From NCBI RefSeq assembly GCF_037975245.1, contig NC_092574.1, positions 4,704,713 to 4,768,712 on the forward strand: 64,000 nt of DNA, written 5' to 3'. A model generated the notes under the pieces. The model saw only the letters and a program-made list of their open reading frames with translations. It did not search any database and was not told the DNA's origin. A program made the translations under genes and the position numbers. Position 1 is the first letter of the stretch. Every line of letters starts with the position of its first letter. Positions 45,928-57,699 of this stretch are shown piece after piece. Source of the stretch: Apostichopus japonicus. Taxonomy: Eukaryota > Echinodermata > Holothuroidea > Aspidochirotida > Stichopodidae.

Positions 45928-45991
45928 CCCAGCAAACACAAAAGACGAAACGTTTTAATAACGTTTTAAAAACGTTTTTGTGTTTGCTGGG
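45928..45991. repeat. 64-bp near-perfect inverted repeat (MITE-like hairpin)
   Basis: The left arm CCCAGCAAACACAAAAGACG and following bases pair with the right arm ending AAAAACGTTTTTGTGTTTGCTGGG. The two arms meet around aacgttttaataacgtttt. TA dinucleotides flank both sides (45926-45927 and 45992-45993), as for a Tc1/mariner-type target, though other explanations exist. It lies inside a sequence that starts cagtgacggtgct and continues acgaggggtgaggt, so it may have inserted into an older element. Confidence 0.85.
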
Positions 45992-46945
45992 TATATACGA
46001 GGGGTGAGGTGGGGGTGGGGGGCGTGATGAGGGGGAATTCCTCCTGGTACTTATCCAAAATATGTAGAGCTAGGCTAATCGTTTGTATTAGAAAATAGCT
46101 TCCAACGAAGTGCATTAGACTGGATGCATTCGTTCTTCTTCCACCCCATCCGCCTATATTATGTCAGTCAGTAAACACAGCTGCCAAAGGGATGCATCAT
46201 GCATGATTGTGGTGCATTTATTTATATCTGTCATGCAGTTATCAAAATTACCATACTTTTGTAGCCAAAATGATAGCACCATTTAGCGTCTTAAGTCATT
46301 GTACTTGAAGGAAAATTCCAATAGGAGAGGGGGCAATAACGAGGAATAATGTCGGTAGCAACTTACAGACTATTACGTGGATCTTAGTGAAGTAGTTGGG
46401 AAAAAAATGACGATCGCTGATTCGAAGGCGGGGTTTTCGAAGGCGTGTGCGTGTCAGCGGAAGTTGGGTGTCTACATGCGGGGGTCGCTTAGGAGCCCTG
46501 TTGATGACTTGGTGCCAAGTGCAGTTTAGAGAAAGTGACAGGTAAAGGGTCTCACACCTCACTCATGAACCTCACTCTTGAAATTCTATAGCAACACCGC
46601 TGGGCATATAAACCTTCCGTACATTCGAACGAGTATGGAAGAACCATGGCTTTAGCAGCGATACCTGGCTACGTGCAAACAACCTCTCTAATAAAACAAC
46701 ACATTTGTTCATGATATAGAAATTGTAGCTGCCGCTCGAATTATTCACTTGAGTGTTGCCAAGTTCCACACAATTATAGCGTATACAGTGAACTCATCCG
46801 ACGCATGCTGAATATGAGGCGCATGTTGTGTATCAGTGGTTTGGTCAACTGTATTTATATAAAGGGAGAAAGTCTTACGATTCCTTGCTACCTGCAAGGA
46901 ATAACACACAGGCAGTACAAGCATAATGATCCCGAGCTAAGTACC

Positions 46946-46946
<1 letters not shown>

Positions 46947-47007
<61 letters not shown>
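46947..47007. repeat. (TA)n microsatellite, 61 bp
   Basis: An uninterrupted TA dinucleotide run. It creates spurious Ile-Tyr open frames on both strands. Length is likely polymorphic. Confidence 0.98.
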
Positions 47008-47010
<3 letters not shown>

Positions 47011-47313
47011 CAATACCATATCAGTTTGTTCCGGGGAGGGGAGGGAGGGGGAGGCGGGACGGACACATACTGTGGGTCATATTGATGTAGGTTTCATTTA
47101 CTGCAAGTGGTGGTGAAGAGCCACGGCCCTTGCCTTATATAGTGACTCTGCGGATAAGAAGCCTGAGCCAGGGAAAGGTCGTCATAGGATATGTATTTTC
47201 CGAGTGACGGTCTGTAAAACTTTCCAAACCTTGACACGTAAACTAACCTTTCACATCGTGTAGATGGGGAGGGGTGCAGCTGATATTGACGTACGGAGTA
47301 TGGACGCGGGACG

Positions 47314-47651
47314 CAGTGGCGTAGGAAGGTACTTTTGAGTGGGGAGCTGAAGACTGATGGCCGGCCTGGGGGAGGGGTCTAAGGGGAGGGGGTGCATTTC
47401 CAGGTGGCCTCAGATGCAATTTGGTGCAATATAGCACACTTCTACACCCACTCCATTTTGTAAATAATTTTGCATTTTACACCTGGCCTTAAATGCAATT
47501 TGGTGCTCCAAATGAGATTTTTTTCTCATTTGAAATGAAAAAGGGGTTTTCTGACTTGCGAAGCGGGGGGGGGGGGGGCGGAATGATACTTCCGCCCCCA
47601 TATTTTTCACTGGGGGGCTGGCGCACCCAGCCCCCGGTTCCTACGCCCTTG
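47314..47651. mobile_element. hAT-like MITE, family copy 2, 338 bp
   Basis: Same ends as copy 1 (CAGTGGCGTAGGAA and TTCCTACGCCCTTG) and a very similar interior. It is flanked by GCGGGACG (47306-47313) and GCGGGGCG (47652-47659), an 8-bp duplication with one mismatch. It lacks the segment around tgtccccctcccctttggaa present in copy 1 and differs in G-run lengths. Two close copies 2.6 kb apart suggest recent family activity or local insertion. Confidence 0.93.
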
Positions 47652-47659
47652 GCGGGGCG

Positions 47660-48730
47660 GGTAGGGAGGGGTTTAGGAAATGGGCATATCCCTGATACCA
47701 TAGTGACATTCATATAGCTATATGTATTGTGCAACCAATCGATATTTGGTTCTCTATTCGAAATTTGGCAACAGTATAACCTATAGTTTCTGTCTCTACC
47801 TGTATTTCACTACTTATGGACAAAGAAGGGCCTTCACGTTTAACGTTTAGGTGGCCTTCGTCGTTCCTGCATATGATAACACGGCTTTGTTAAAGAAAGG
47901 TTGCCATTTTGTTTCCGCTTGTTGTGTAAGCATATTCCTTTATATTCCAGTTAAATGATTAACAAATCAATGTATTTACCCATTTCATTTGTAAGGGGAG
48001 GGGAGCAACATTTCTGACAGAAGGAATTAGAACTACGTAACCTCCCGTCCCAGCCCCTGCTGCCCGATTACGTCATCATTGAATTAACATCATCAGCTAG
48101 GCCCAAATGTGCCTATTCCTGTACCATCACTTCTCAAAAGAACATATAGCCAAGTTTCCCGTTAGAACCTTCCAACAAGTTCATCAAGTTGGATGTGAGG
48201 TGACCAGCTATGAATTCTAACTATTAATAACATAATCATATCATGAAAAAAAATACTAGTTTTCCAGGTACTAATAGAGCATTTGCCGTGCGAGCAGATT
48301 AACACATGATTCCACATTAACACGCGCATGGCCATAGTATTAGCAAACGTGATACCACACGATATTGCACTGTTGTTAGCCGGAAGATAGTTCAACAACA
48401 ATCTTTGTTAGCAAGTCGTGGTCTGCCCACCAATGGAAGGGCATATAACAGTATTTTGTACACAATAACAGGCTGCTTCAAGCCGCTTCAGGTTAACACA
48501 GATAATGCGACACCAGATTCCCCTGTAAAGTTACTGTCACGAATGTGATAATGTGAACCTTAACTTTAAAGTAAGCAATTATAGTTCGTTTAATCCTAAA
48601 AATCCAACAGACTAGCCAAAAAAAGATACTTTATAAAAAAAGTAAGTTTCACAAACTGGATCAAGGTTGCCTAAAAAACGTATTTGTTGAAAGGAAATTC
48701 TTCTACATCCTGATCACTTGTTGCTTTCAG
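47660..48730. other. sequence upstream of the candidate exon, no gene seen
   Basis: AT-rich noncoding sequence leading to the possible first exon at 48985. No promoter motif was identified. Confidence 0.35.
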
Positions 48731-48984
48731 GATTTTGGTCAGTGTAGTATCTGTGTGCGTAGGAGACGAGCTGTCTGATAATGACTCAGTAGAAGTTCTA
48801 ATTGAAACACTATCGTAATCTCCTGTATACAACTAGAACTGTACGTTGTAACTTAACTGCATGTTCGATTCACAAACTCAGTTTCTACAACGGCAAAGTT
48901 GGAGTAGGAACGAGGAAGATCTCAACGAAAAACGAACATGTTACTAACTTAAAAGTTTCCACATTTAATGGTTTACAGTGGCCG

Positions 48985-49326
48985 ATGACAGCCGTCCAGA
49001 TGCCTAGTACAATCAATATGCCGCAAAATCCGAACGTTATGGGGGACTATTTACACTTGCCTGGTGAGTTGAGAGGAAATGGGAGAAATATGCACTACCT
49101 TGTTCGCCATCAGAACTCTCGACGTAGGTACAACCATCACCAAGAGCAAAGTCTTCCTCAGGAACAGCGAGAAAGAGAAGTACTTCACCAAAGACATTTA
49201 GAAAATAAAAGCAAAAAGAAGTATAATAACAGTAAGCAGTCAACAGGCGAAACCATCGGAGTCGGGCAAGTGAAGGTAAAGAGTGAAATGGCTTGTGGTC
49301 CATCTGACCCAAACAGGAATAACACG
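48985..49326 (+). CDS. candidate first coding exon of an unidentified gene
   Basis: An open frame runs from an in-frame TAA at 48799 through a first in-frame ATG at 48985 (MTAVQMPSTINMPQNPNVMG) to ACG|GTAAGT at 49327, phase 0, giving 114 residues. The composition is unlike random AT-rich sequence: Pro/Asn/Met-rich start, an Arg/His/Gln-rich centre (NSRRRYNHHQEQSLPQEQRE, REVLHQRHLENKSKKKYNN) and VKVKSEMACGPSDPN near the end. That resembles the disordered N terminus of a transcription factor, but no domain is recognised. If real, the gene continues beyond the window, as no downstream exon was recognised in the remaining 14.7 kb. The frame remains open 54 bases past the donor. Confidence 0.5.
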
Positions 49327-50679
49327 GTAAGTGTTTGGGACCCTGACTTAGTCCAACGGTTTTACCATTGGGTGACATAACAGTCGGTTTAATGGTCAGT
49401 GAGTCCTAAGCCAGACAGACCCATCTGACTCATTCCTTGAATTATTGGAATATTATCTAATATATATTCTCATAAACTAGTGACTTTCAAGCCAACAAAG
49501 AGTTTGTCTGGGTTCAGTGAAACTTCTCAGCTATCAAAAGTATCCATATCATTTCTTCTGTTGAGTTACCTGTGGTAATTAGAATCCTGTTTTAAATACC
49601 AGGCATTATTAGTAACATTTCTGTACTATTACTGGCTATGGTTCAGCCGAACAAAAGCCAGATTGTGATTGTGTGGGTAGGCTAGGCATAAATCCGAGTT
49701 AAACACTTTAACTCGGAAGTTGGTTCTGCTTTGGCTCTATAAAGTGTATTATTAGTGGATCACCACTTGTAACGTTGGTGGAATGGCTATTTTAGCCGAT
49801 GCCATTTGATAGGGCTAAGGTTATGTCAAACTTAGTGATCACACTAAAGCTTTGCAATGGCAAGTGGTCGTCGTTACCCAAGTCTTTGGCCAAGCCTACC
49901 TACTGTACAGTTATCAAAGATTCTAGAGAAGGGAAGGTACTGGACACATTACGTAAAATGTAAAAACTGCAATGGGTGCTCATGAGAAAGAATGCCACCA
50001 TGTTCCTGACAGGTAAAACCCTGGCAAGTTGTACAGAACCTTTAGACAAAAGATTAAAGATGTGATGTTTTTCAACAAATTTAAAAGGACAATTGAAACA
50101 CTACATAAATCTTACCTACAGGTTTCCAGAAATAGCAAAGGGGTAAAGCATCTAGTAGCTACACAAAAAATGTACAACATTCTTTGGTGGCCCAAATTAT
50201 ACAAAGTTTGAAATGCTTGTTGTATTTCATAACTGTCTAGATTGTCATTCATTGTTCATTGTGGTGAAAATAAAATGTGCAGTTTCTCATGTTGTTTGGT
50301 ACGTACTTAATTTGTCTATTCTAATCTGTCTAAACTTTGAATTTAATAATAATTATTACTGTAAACTAGTAACAAAGAATCATTCATAGATACTGAAAAG
50401 AGAATTTGGTGGTAAAAAGGGAACCAAAATTTGGCATTTAAATTGGGTTAGTTTTGCGATCATTTTCCTCCTAAATTCAATATTTATTTTCAGTAACCAG
50501 CTTGTTACATTTGTAATTCCAAATTGTTGATGAAAATGCATGTACCTGTTTGACCTGTGTAACTACATTCCAGAAGATATTCTGGCAGCTTAGGTTGATT
50601 TATTTGATAATGCTGGAAAGTTTTTGCAGATCTATTTTACCTTGTAAACATGAAAACTGAGAATTGGTTGGTATGTTGA

Positions 50680-51340
50680 TTCTCCTTGGTGAGTACTATA
50701 ACCCTATGGAAATTGGTTGAGTTCAAAGGTCATTGAGGTCAACAAAGTTCAAATTCTGGAAACTGTAAACAGGATGATAAGTCAAAACAGCTTGGTTGAA
50801 CTTTGCACATGGTATGTTGATCCCATACACTGAGTGCAAGTAGCTTGTGGAATTGAGGAGGTCAAAGGTCAGCAGTAGGCAATGTATGAAAACACGATAT
50901 GCAAAGAGTTGAACTTGGTTGAACTTTTGTAGCTTGCCTTTGTGAGTGCAAGAATCATAATAGAATTGATGGAGAATTGATAGAACTTTTGAAAACCTAG
51001 TGAATTCAATAACTCCAGAAGAGAAGCATTAATGAATTTCATGCTTTGCATATAATCCACCTTAGTACAAGAGCTACATGTATGTATTGTGTGTTGTTTT
51101 CTATGGAAGTCGAAGTCTGAAAACTGTGTAAACACATTAATTCAGAAGTTCAGATTAATTAAACTTAATACTTGGAATGTAGATCTGCCTTGGTCAGCAC
51201 AATAATGCTATTGAACTTAGCGTAGGTCATTTCAGTTCAATGCCCAGGGGTAAATTCTGAAAACCCTATAAACCGGGTAACTGCAAACATAAAGCTTGTA
51301 TGAACTTTGTATTTGATTGGTACTGTAGGCCTGCATTGGT
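50680..51340. repeat. tandem-like copies of the dispersed AGGTCA repeat
   Basis: Four to five diverged units with the ordered phrases 'ctccttggtgagtactataa', 'ttcaaaggtcattgaggtca', 'ggaaactgtaaacaggatga' and 'gaactttgcacatggtatgt'. A perfect direct repeat AGGTCA-A-AGGTCA lies at 50859-50871. Confidence 0.8.
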
Positions 51341-52369
51341 GGATGAACCTTGTTGATAAGAAGTTTCACAAAAGGTTTGCGTTTAACACCGAAATTGGCA
51401 TTTTTCACGATCGCAAATTACATACAGTTTTCAAAATAATATATATTTCCATTGTGAAACTAAATGCAGTGTTACCTAAATTGTTAACTACCAAAAATTT
51501 GTGGTACCTTTCTCTGTATGTTGCTGCATCAGTTGATATAGATTATCCCACATTGGTGTGCACAAATTGATGAATATTAATGGCTCACCAGTCACCACAC
51601 TATGAATATGTTTGGGCATCGAACCATGAAACGTTCCCGTTTTCTGGTTCAATTTTATTTTAGGTATAGTCGATGTGTTACTTGTATCGTTGTTCTCCTA
51701 CTCCAAAGCTAGGCTAGGATGGTAACATAATGATGCCAATATATACATATTGTTCTTTAGCCTGCCCCACCCCACTCTGCCCATTTGGCATATAATTTGT
51801 TACGTTACAAAATGCATGTTGTACGTAATTTTTGCAGTGCTGTACTTTTTTTTTTTTTTAACTTTTTTTTATGATCATTCCAACAAGAGTCCAAACAATG
51901 TACAATTCATAATAACATCTACTTTATGACCAATAGTGCTGTACTTGATACAGGTACAGTACTGCATTAACAATAACAGTAGTGCACTGTACTGTAGCCA
52001 AATCTTAAAGTTAGGACTCAGCCGCATTTGGCGCCTTTCTTATTTTTTTACAAGATATTGATCATTGAAAGTTGAAATTCTAATAATTCTTCAATTAGCG
52101 AGTAATAAGCCATTCCTTCATTACGAATAAACATCAAAAGAGTGGGCTAGACATTGGTAATCTTACAGTACTGTATGACTTTTCAGTGCAAAATCAATCA
52201 TCAAAACTTGCAAAAGACCAATATTATAGTTCTGAAAGTTACGACCAATTTTTTTCAGTCCGTCATACAAAAGAATATTCCACTAAAAACTAACGACCGT
52301 TTTTGTATGAATTCCTTTGCTGAAAGCAAAAGGAACACTGCAGTCATGATGCCTTGTGTATGTGTGTGT

Positions 52370-52870
52370 GTTTATGTGATGCCTTTGCATTGTAAACACG
52401 ATAACTCACGGTTATTCAAAAGTTGGATGAACTTCAAACTTTGTATATGTATGAGTTCTTGGCTGCTATTGTTTTGGCTGGATCAAAAGTCATGCTAGGT
52501 CACCAGAGGTCAACCATGGCATTGGGGGCTACGAAACAGAAAGGTTCATCCAGGTACCGTTCAACCATATTTGAAGAAAATGGGCCCAGTCATTAAGGAT
52601 GAGATTTTGACACAAAATTGCACTATAAATACACATTTAACCACATGACCTTTGGCCTCGGTACCCATGGCAACCACATATTTTGATAGTATTGTACTTG
52701 ACAATTCCATAATACCTATAAGGTTGCATGTCAAGTCAATGTTCCCTATTGGAATTATAGCAAAAATTTGATTTTCACTAAATTTGAACTTTGACCTTTG
52801 GTTCGAGGGGCCTGCACGACACAAGGGTTTGCCCTGGGATACCTTCCCACTGAAAGACAATCGGGGGGCT
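52370..52870. repeat. copy of the dispersed AGGTCA repeat, diverged
   Basis: The phrases 'gcattgtaaacacgataact', 'gaacttcaaactttgtatat' and 'ggtcaccagaggtcaac' are present, then reversed motifs 'tgacctttggcctcgg' (52647) and 'tttgacctttggttcg' (52790). The mixed orientation suggests two fused or rearranged copies. Confidence 0.6.
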
Positions 52871-53350
52871 TCAGGGCAGGCAAGTTTGACTCAATATAAG
52901 ACACACACAGTGACCCGTGCACACACATAGACACGTTTTGACCAATCCCTCCATCATGGACTTCCGGCCACCCTGGGGTACTGCACCATGGGTGACCCCC
53001 GAGAGTAGCTACTCAGGAAAATGAAGCATTACCATGTTAACTGTTGCCATGGCAGTTGAAAGCTGTTTATGGCCCAATTGGCAAAGGAACTACAATATCT
53101 CATCCTCCCTATGAGAATGATGAGTTAATGAGTAGGCCTGTACCACATTTTCATGAATTAACATAAATTCCATTACACATATTCTCAAGCTCAGCTGCTT
53201 CCTGACTAAAAATGGCAATATTACAGTAATACCAATAGTTAAAATGATGTTTCCAACTAGTCAGTGAAAGGAGAATGCTCTGCGGACAGCTTGAAGTTTT
53301 AGAACAGCTACCACACATCTAGGATTTGAAGATTGCTAAATCTTACACAG

Positions 53351-53770
53351 CTAATTCCCCACTGAGATTGATTGGTTGGCAAACATTACATACGTGCAAT
53401 CTAGGTTTGCTTGTTGAAGTTTGCCGAGGTACCACTTTTCATAAATAATTGTATTCTGCAAAATTTTTGCAATGTCTTTGTGTGCGCTAGCAAAGGAACT
53501 GATAAATTGGGGTTTAGCTAGATCCATTGAGTCATTCACCAAAGTGTTAAGCATTATGTATCTTCTAGCTGCCAAACCAACAATTCTACTTGCCAGTGGC
53601 GAGTTGGCCTGATGTCTATGTTGGTGAAAGAACCTTGTTATCAACATTAGTCGAGTAGAAAAATGTGACAAGGAATCATTAAGCATTTGGCATGTTTCCT
53701 GGTTAGAACTTGAAGGAATCTGAGGAAGCCGGCAATGGCCCTGGAGCAGGTCATCAGGGCTCAGTGACAA
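53351..53770 (-). CDS. unassigned open frame, 139 codons
   Basis: Minus-strand frame starting MSLSPDDLLQGHCRLPQIPS and ending ANQSISVGN then stop. It is the longest frame in this region outside repeats, with fairly balanced codon use and amphipathic-looking segments (LSHFSTRLMLITRFFHQHRH, FASAHKDIAKILQN). No known domain or motif is recognised, and no convincing acceptor upstream was fixed. It could be a terminal coding exon of a minus-strand gene, a decayed retrocopy, or chance. Confidence 0.25.
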   Translation of the reverse strand: MSLSPDDLLQGHCRLPQIPSSSNQETCQMLNDSLSHFSTRLMLITRFFHQHRHQANSPLASRIVGLAARRYIMLNTLVNDSMDLAKPQFISSFASAHKDIAKILQNTIIYEKWYLGKLQQANLDCTYVMFANQSISVGN

Positions 53771-54399
53771 ACATTAATACCAATATTTGTAAGCGTTTAT
53801 GTAGTAGATTGAAACCCTATCTCTAACCCTAAACTCTACTGGGGTTCATAATGTGGAAGAGAATATGAGCTGTAGGGGCCTTAGACGAAAAATAACACTA
53901 GAGGAGGCCCCTGTGTCACATGACCTGCTCCAAGTGAAGACAATTCAATAAGGAAATGGAGTCAAGATTCACTATGCAACAGGTCAAATGTGTCCTTGAA
54001 AATTGAAGCAACTGTATGGGTTATAAAATCCTAGACATACAGCATAATTAGAGAGAACAAAGGTTACATTTTAGAATGCCAGTCAATCTTCTTACAGAAA
54101 AGTGCAACCTTACATCACCACTAAATCACTAGTAGCAGCTCTTTGGTAAAACATTGTTTATAGTTATTGGCATAACAGAATGAACAGGTGCTTAAACCCA
54201 TCAAAACTACATGCTTTGCAAAACCTGTTACAAAAGTACGTAGGTGAGGTTGAGCGGATCATTCAAATATAAGGTTGCAATAAATAATCAAATGTAAAAA
54301 TGTCATCAACTGGTAAGTGTAAATTTTGGAGTTCAAAGTAAATTTAGTTATAACACTGGCATGCATGGAAATTGCAGTACTGGTATCTTGAGTACAGTG

Positions 54400-55070
54400 G
54401 GTCTGCTGATCGTGCAGTAGATCTACTGTGCTATAGTAATGGAGAATGGCTTACTGTACAGTAAATGGATTTACTTGAGTGGGGTCGGGTGCTATAGTAA
54501 TGGAGAATGGCTATCGTTTGTATTCACTAGAGTGGGTTTTTTGCTATATAGTGAATGGAGAATGACTTATATTACTGTACATGGTGCTATAGTAATGGAG
54601 AATGGCTATCGTTTGTATTCACTAGAGTGGGTTTTTTGCTATATAGTGAATGGAGAATGACTTATATTACTGTACATGGTGCTATAGTAATGGAGAATGA
54701 CTATCGTTTGTATTCACTAGAGTGGGTTTTTTTATATATAGTGAATGGAGAATGCCTTATAGTAGATGCATTTACTGTTGCTATAGTAATGGAGCATGAC
54801 TTCCAGTAGATGTATTTACTTGAGTGGGGTCTGTTGCTATAGTAAATAGAGAAAAGCTATCGTTTGTATTCACCAGAGTGGGTCATCTACATATAGTAAA
54901 TTCAGAATGACTTTCAGTAGATGTATTTACTTTAGTGGGCCTGCTGCTATACTAGTAATGGAGCTTGGCTATAATGTGTATTCACTTGGGTGGGTCTGCT
55001 GCCACAGTAAATGGAGAATGAATATTATTTGTTCTTGTGAGTAGATCTGCTGCTGTATAGTATCTGTAAA
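54400..55070. repeat. tandem repeat, 95-bp higher-order unit of about 47-bp subunits
   Basis: The phrase gctatagtaatggagaatgg starts near 54491, 54586 and 54681, a 95-bp period. Within it, gctatatagtgaatggagaa gives the half-unit. The three central copies are almost identical, including the phrase ctatcgtttgtattcactag, while flanking copies are more diverged. Confidence 0.92.
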
Positions 55071-55789
55071 TGGTGAAAACTGCTACAGTACAGTATGTTA
55101 CTGTTGGTATCAAAATATAATCAACTGGTTTGTACTGTATGTAAAGAAACTTGCCACGTATGTAATAGACTTGACTCTGTACTGTCACTGTGCAGTTAGT
55201 TGCATAAGTGTTACTACAGTAGTGTTAAACCCTATGCATTCTTCCAAAGTTATAAGAAGCCAAACAGATCTGTGAATACTAGAGAGGCTTTAACTACTGT
55301 ATGTTGAATCTTTATGCTCTCTTGAGCTAAACTACTGAAATTTCAAAGTCCACCTTTTGTAAGTCAGCTAACACCAGTAGCTGGAAGCCTGGAAAGATCC
55401 TGTTTGTCAGTGTTTGGGGATTCTATCGCAGGTAATTACATCATGTACATGCACAGTAGTAGAACTTGATTGCTAAGCGTTTGGACAGTTTCATACACAT
55501 TGTGTTCACTAGTAGGCTGCCATTCGGTGGTGCACATATACATATGCTATGTGTTGTAGATTGTTATTTCTGGTGTTTGCTGAAAGGACTCTCTCTCCAG
55601 AAATAATCCAGGAGTTGTTTGAAACTCTTACCTTACCATAGACAGGTTACATGCATGGTCTATAATATATACATTTCAAACACATATTTTTTTAATTCTC
55701 TGTATCATTGTTAGTATATACTTGCAAAATATGTTAAAATGGCATTTTAGGTTGATATTAAATGAAGTGTTAAGATTTCATATCAAGGA

Positions 55790-56465
55790 AGTTTTTTTTG
55801 TGAGCTATTCTGTTTTTATGAGAAACTTGTGGTTGGTGCTACAATTGTTTTTATGAGACACTTTCTGTTGGTGTTACGATTAATTTTAATGAGACACTGT
55901 TGGCCCTACCATTTATTTTTATAAGACTCTTGCTGGTGGTGCTACCATTGATTTATGAGACACTTTCTGTTGGTGTTACGATTAATATTTATGAGACACT
56001 GTTGATGCTACGATTATTTTTATGAGACTCTTGCTGGTGGTGCTACCATTGTTTTTATGAGACACTTTCTGGTAGTGCAACGATTCATTTTTATGAGACA
56101 CTGTTGGTCCTACGATTATTTTAATGAGACTCTTGCTGGTGGTGCTACCATTGTTTTTATGAGACACTTTCTGGTAGTGCTACGATTAATTTTCTTTAGA
56201 CACTGTTGGTGCTAGGATTATTTTAAATAACACTCTTGCTTTTGGTGCTACAATTGTTTTTATGAGACACTTCTGTTGGAGCTACGATTAATTTTCTTTA
56301 GACACTGTTGGTGCTAGGATTATTTTTATGAGACATTTTCTGTCAGTGCTACAATTATTTTATGAGACACTTTTTGTTGGTGCTACAATTTTTTTTATGA
56401 GACACTTTCTGTTAGTGCTATGATTATTTTTTATGAGACATTGCTGGTGCTACACTTGTTTTGTT
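55790..56465. repeat. minisatellite, about 35-40-bp unit
   Basis: About 17 degenerate copies of tttttatgagacactttctg followed by ttggtgctacaattg. Variants (gagactcttgctggtggtgc; tttctttagacactgttggt) recur in blocks, again suggesting multi-unit duplications. Confidence 0.92.
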
Positions 56466-56690
56466 TGCTACTTTTCTTTTTGTTGATGCGATTCCTTTCG
56501 ATGCAACAGTTGCTTCTATGCTACAGTTGTTTTATTCTGATGTCTTTGATGTTGTAATTGCTGTTAATGGGCATTCAACTTGGTGCAGCAGCCAGCGGGG
56601 TAGGAGTGATGACCAGCAAATGTTTTTAAAAGTCATCTATATATTTCCCCATCTTTCCACCTCCATTCCATCCATTCACTTCCACACCAC

Positions 56691-57699
56691 CAGGGCTCAA
56701 ATTTAACGGTCGTCCGGTCGTCTGAGATGACCAAAAATCATGTCGGACAACCTTAAACCCTTCTTAGGTCGTCCGACGGACGACTAGCTTATTTGACGCA
56801 AGTCTTCAACACTTGGAAAAAAACTTTGGAAAATCCCTATACTGTAACTTAAAAATAAAATCCGCCCCCAAAAAAGTTATAATAAGTAGTTGGTAAATTG
56901 CCCTCCTTTCATATTAATAAAACGAAATAAATAAATTATATTTTGGTATGTTCCGTAATGAGAGGAAAATCCTACACTTTAGCTGTATGCACACCCCTTC
57001 GCATCGCCAACTGGCAGTTAGCATGTTTTTTATTAGTAAAGACAGAATGTGCATAATTTATGCACTAATGGTTACGTTCAGTACAGTATACTTTGTACGC
57101 TACAGACCCTGGTGGCTGTGAGCACGCTTGCTTTCTACCTCACTGCCGTATGCACATATGACAAGCTAGCTGGAGTACAACGTGTATGCAGTACAATACT
57201 GTGCATACATGTGGTCCATGCGGCATGCTTGTCTACAGTATGTTGCTGCAATGTGCATGCTGTATACCCAGGCTTCCCCTCTGGAAGTTACCGGAAGCGT
57301 TTACGGAAATCATTTTTCACTACCAGAGAATTCCCGCAACCCAACATGATTACTGTAACCATGAACAGTGCCATACACCACGTAAAACGTCTATAACACT
57401 ACACTTCAGTTCTGTCCAAGATTTTCGCAAAGTCGATCTCCGTACGTCTAGTCACAAAGAGTAAGACTTAAGCCACAGGCCGATTGACTAGGCCTGCCCA
57501 TCCTAACGTTAGGGTACTCACCTACAAGGCTATATTGATACATTGTAGTATTACTTACGATTGGCTCTTGCGCAAGGTGCGCCAGTTTGTAAATCCAAGC
57601 GCTTTCATTTGGACAACCAAAAAATTCTGCAGACAACCAAATATGAAGGCAAGGTTGTCAGAAGGATAAACATTAAAATTTTCTTTAAAGTGAGCCCTG
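56691..57699. mobile_element. probable hAT-like element, 1009 bp, ends only
   Basis: The left end is CAGGGCTCAAATTTAACG and the right end CTTTAAAGTGAGCCCTG (reverse complement CAGGGCTCACTTTAAAG). The first nine bases match exactly and the pattern continues imperfectly. Flanking bases (CACACCAC and ACCCCAAA) do not form a clean 8-bp duplication, so this is less certain than the others. An unpaired terminus of the same type lies at 26084. No transposase frame was recognised. Confidence 0.55.

Noticed and set aside
46805-47116. 103-codon frame with Ile-Tyr repeats
   Set aside because: Created by the (TA)n microsatellite; no similarity outside it.
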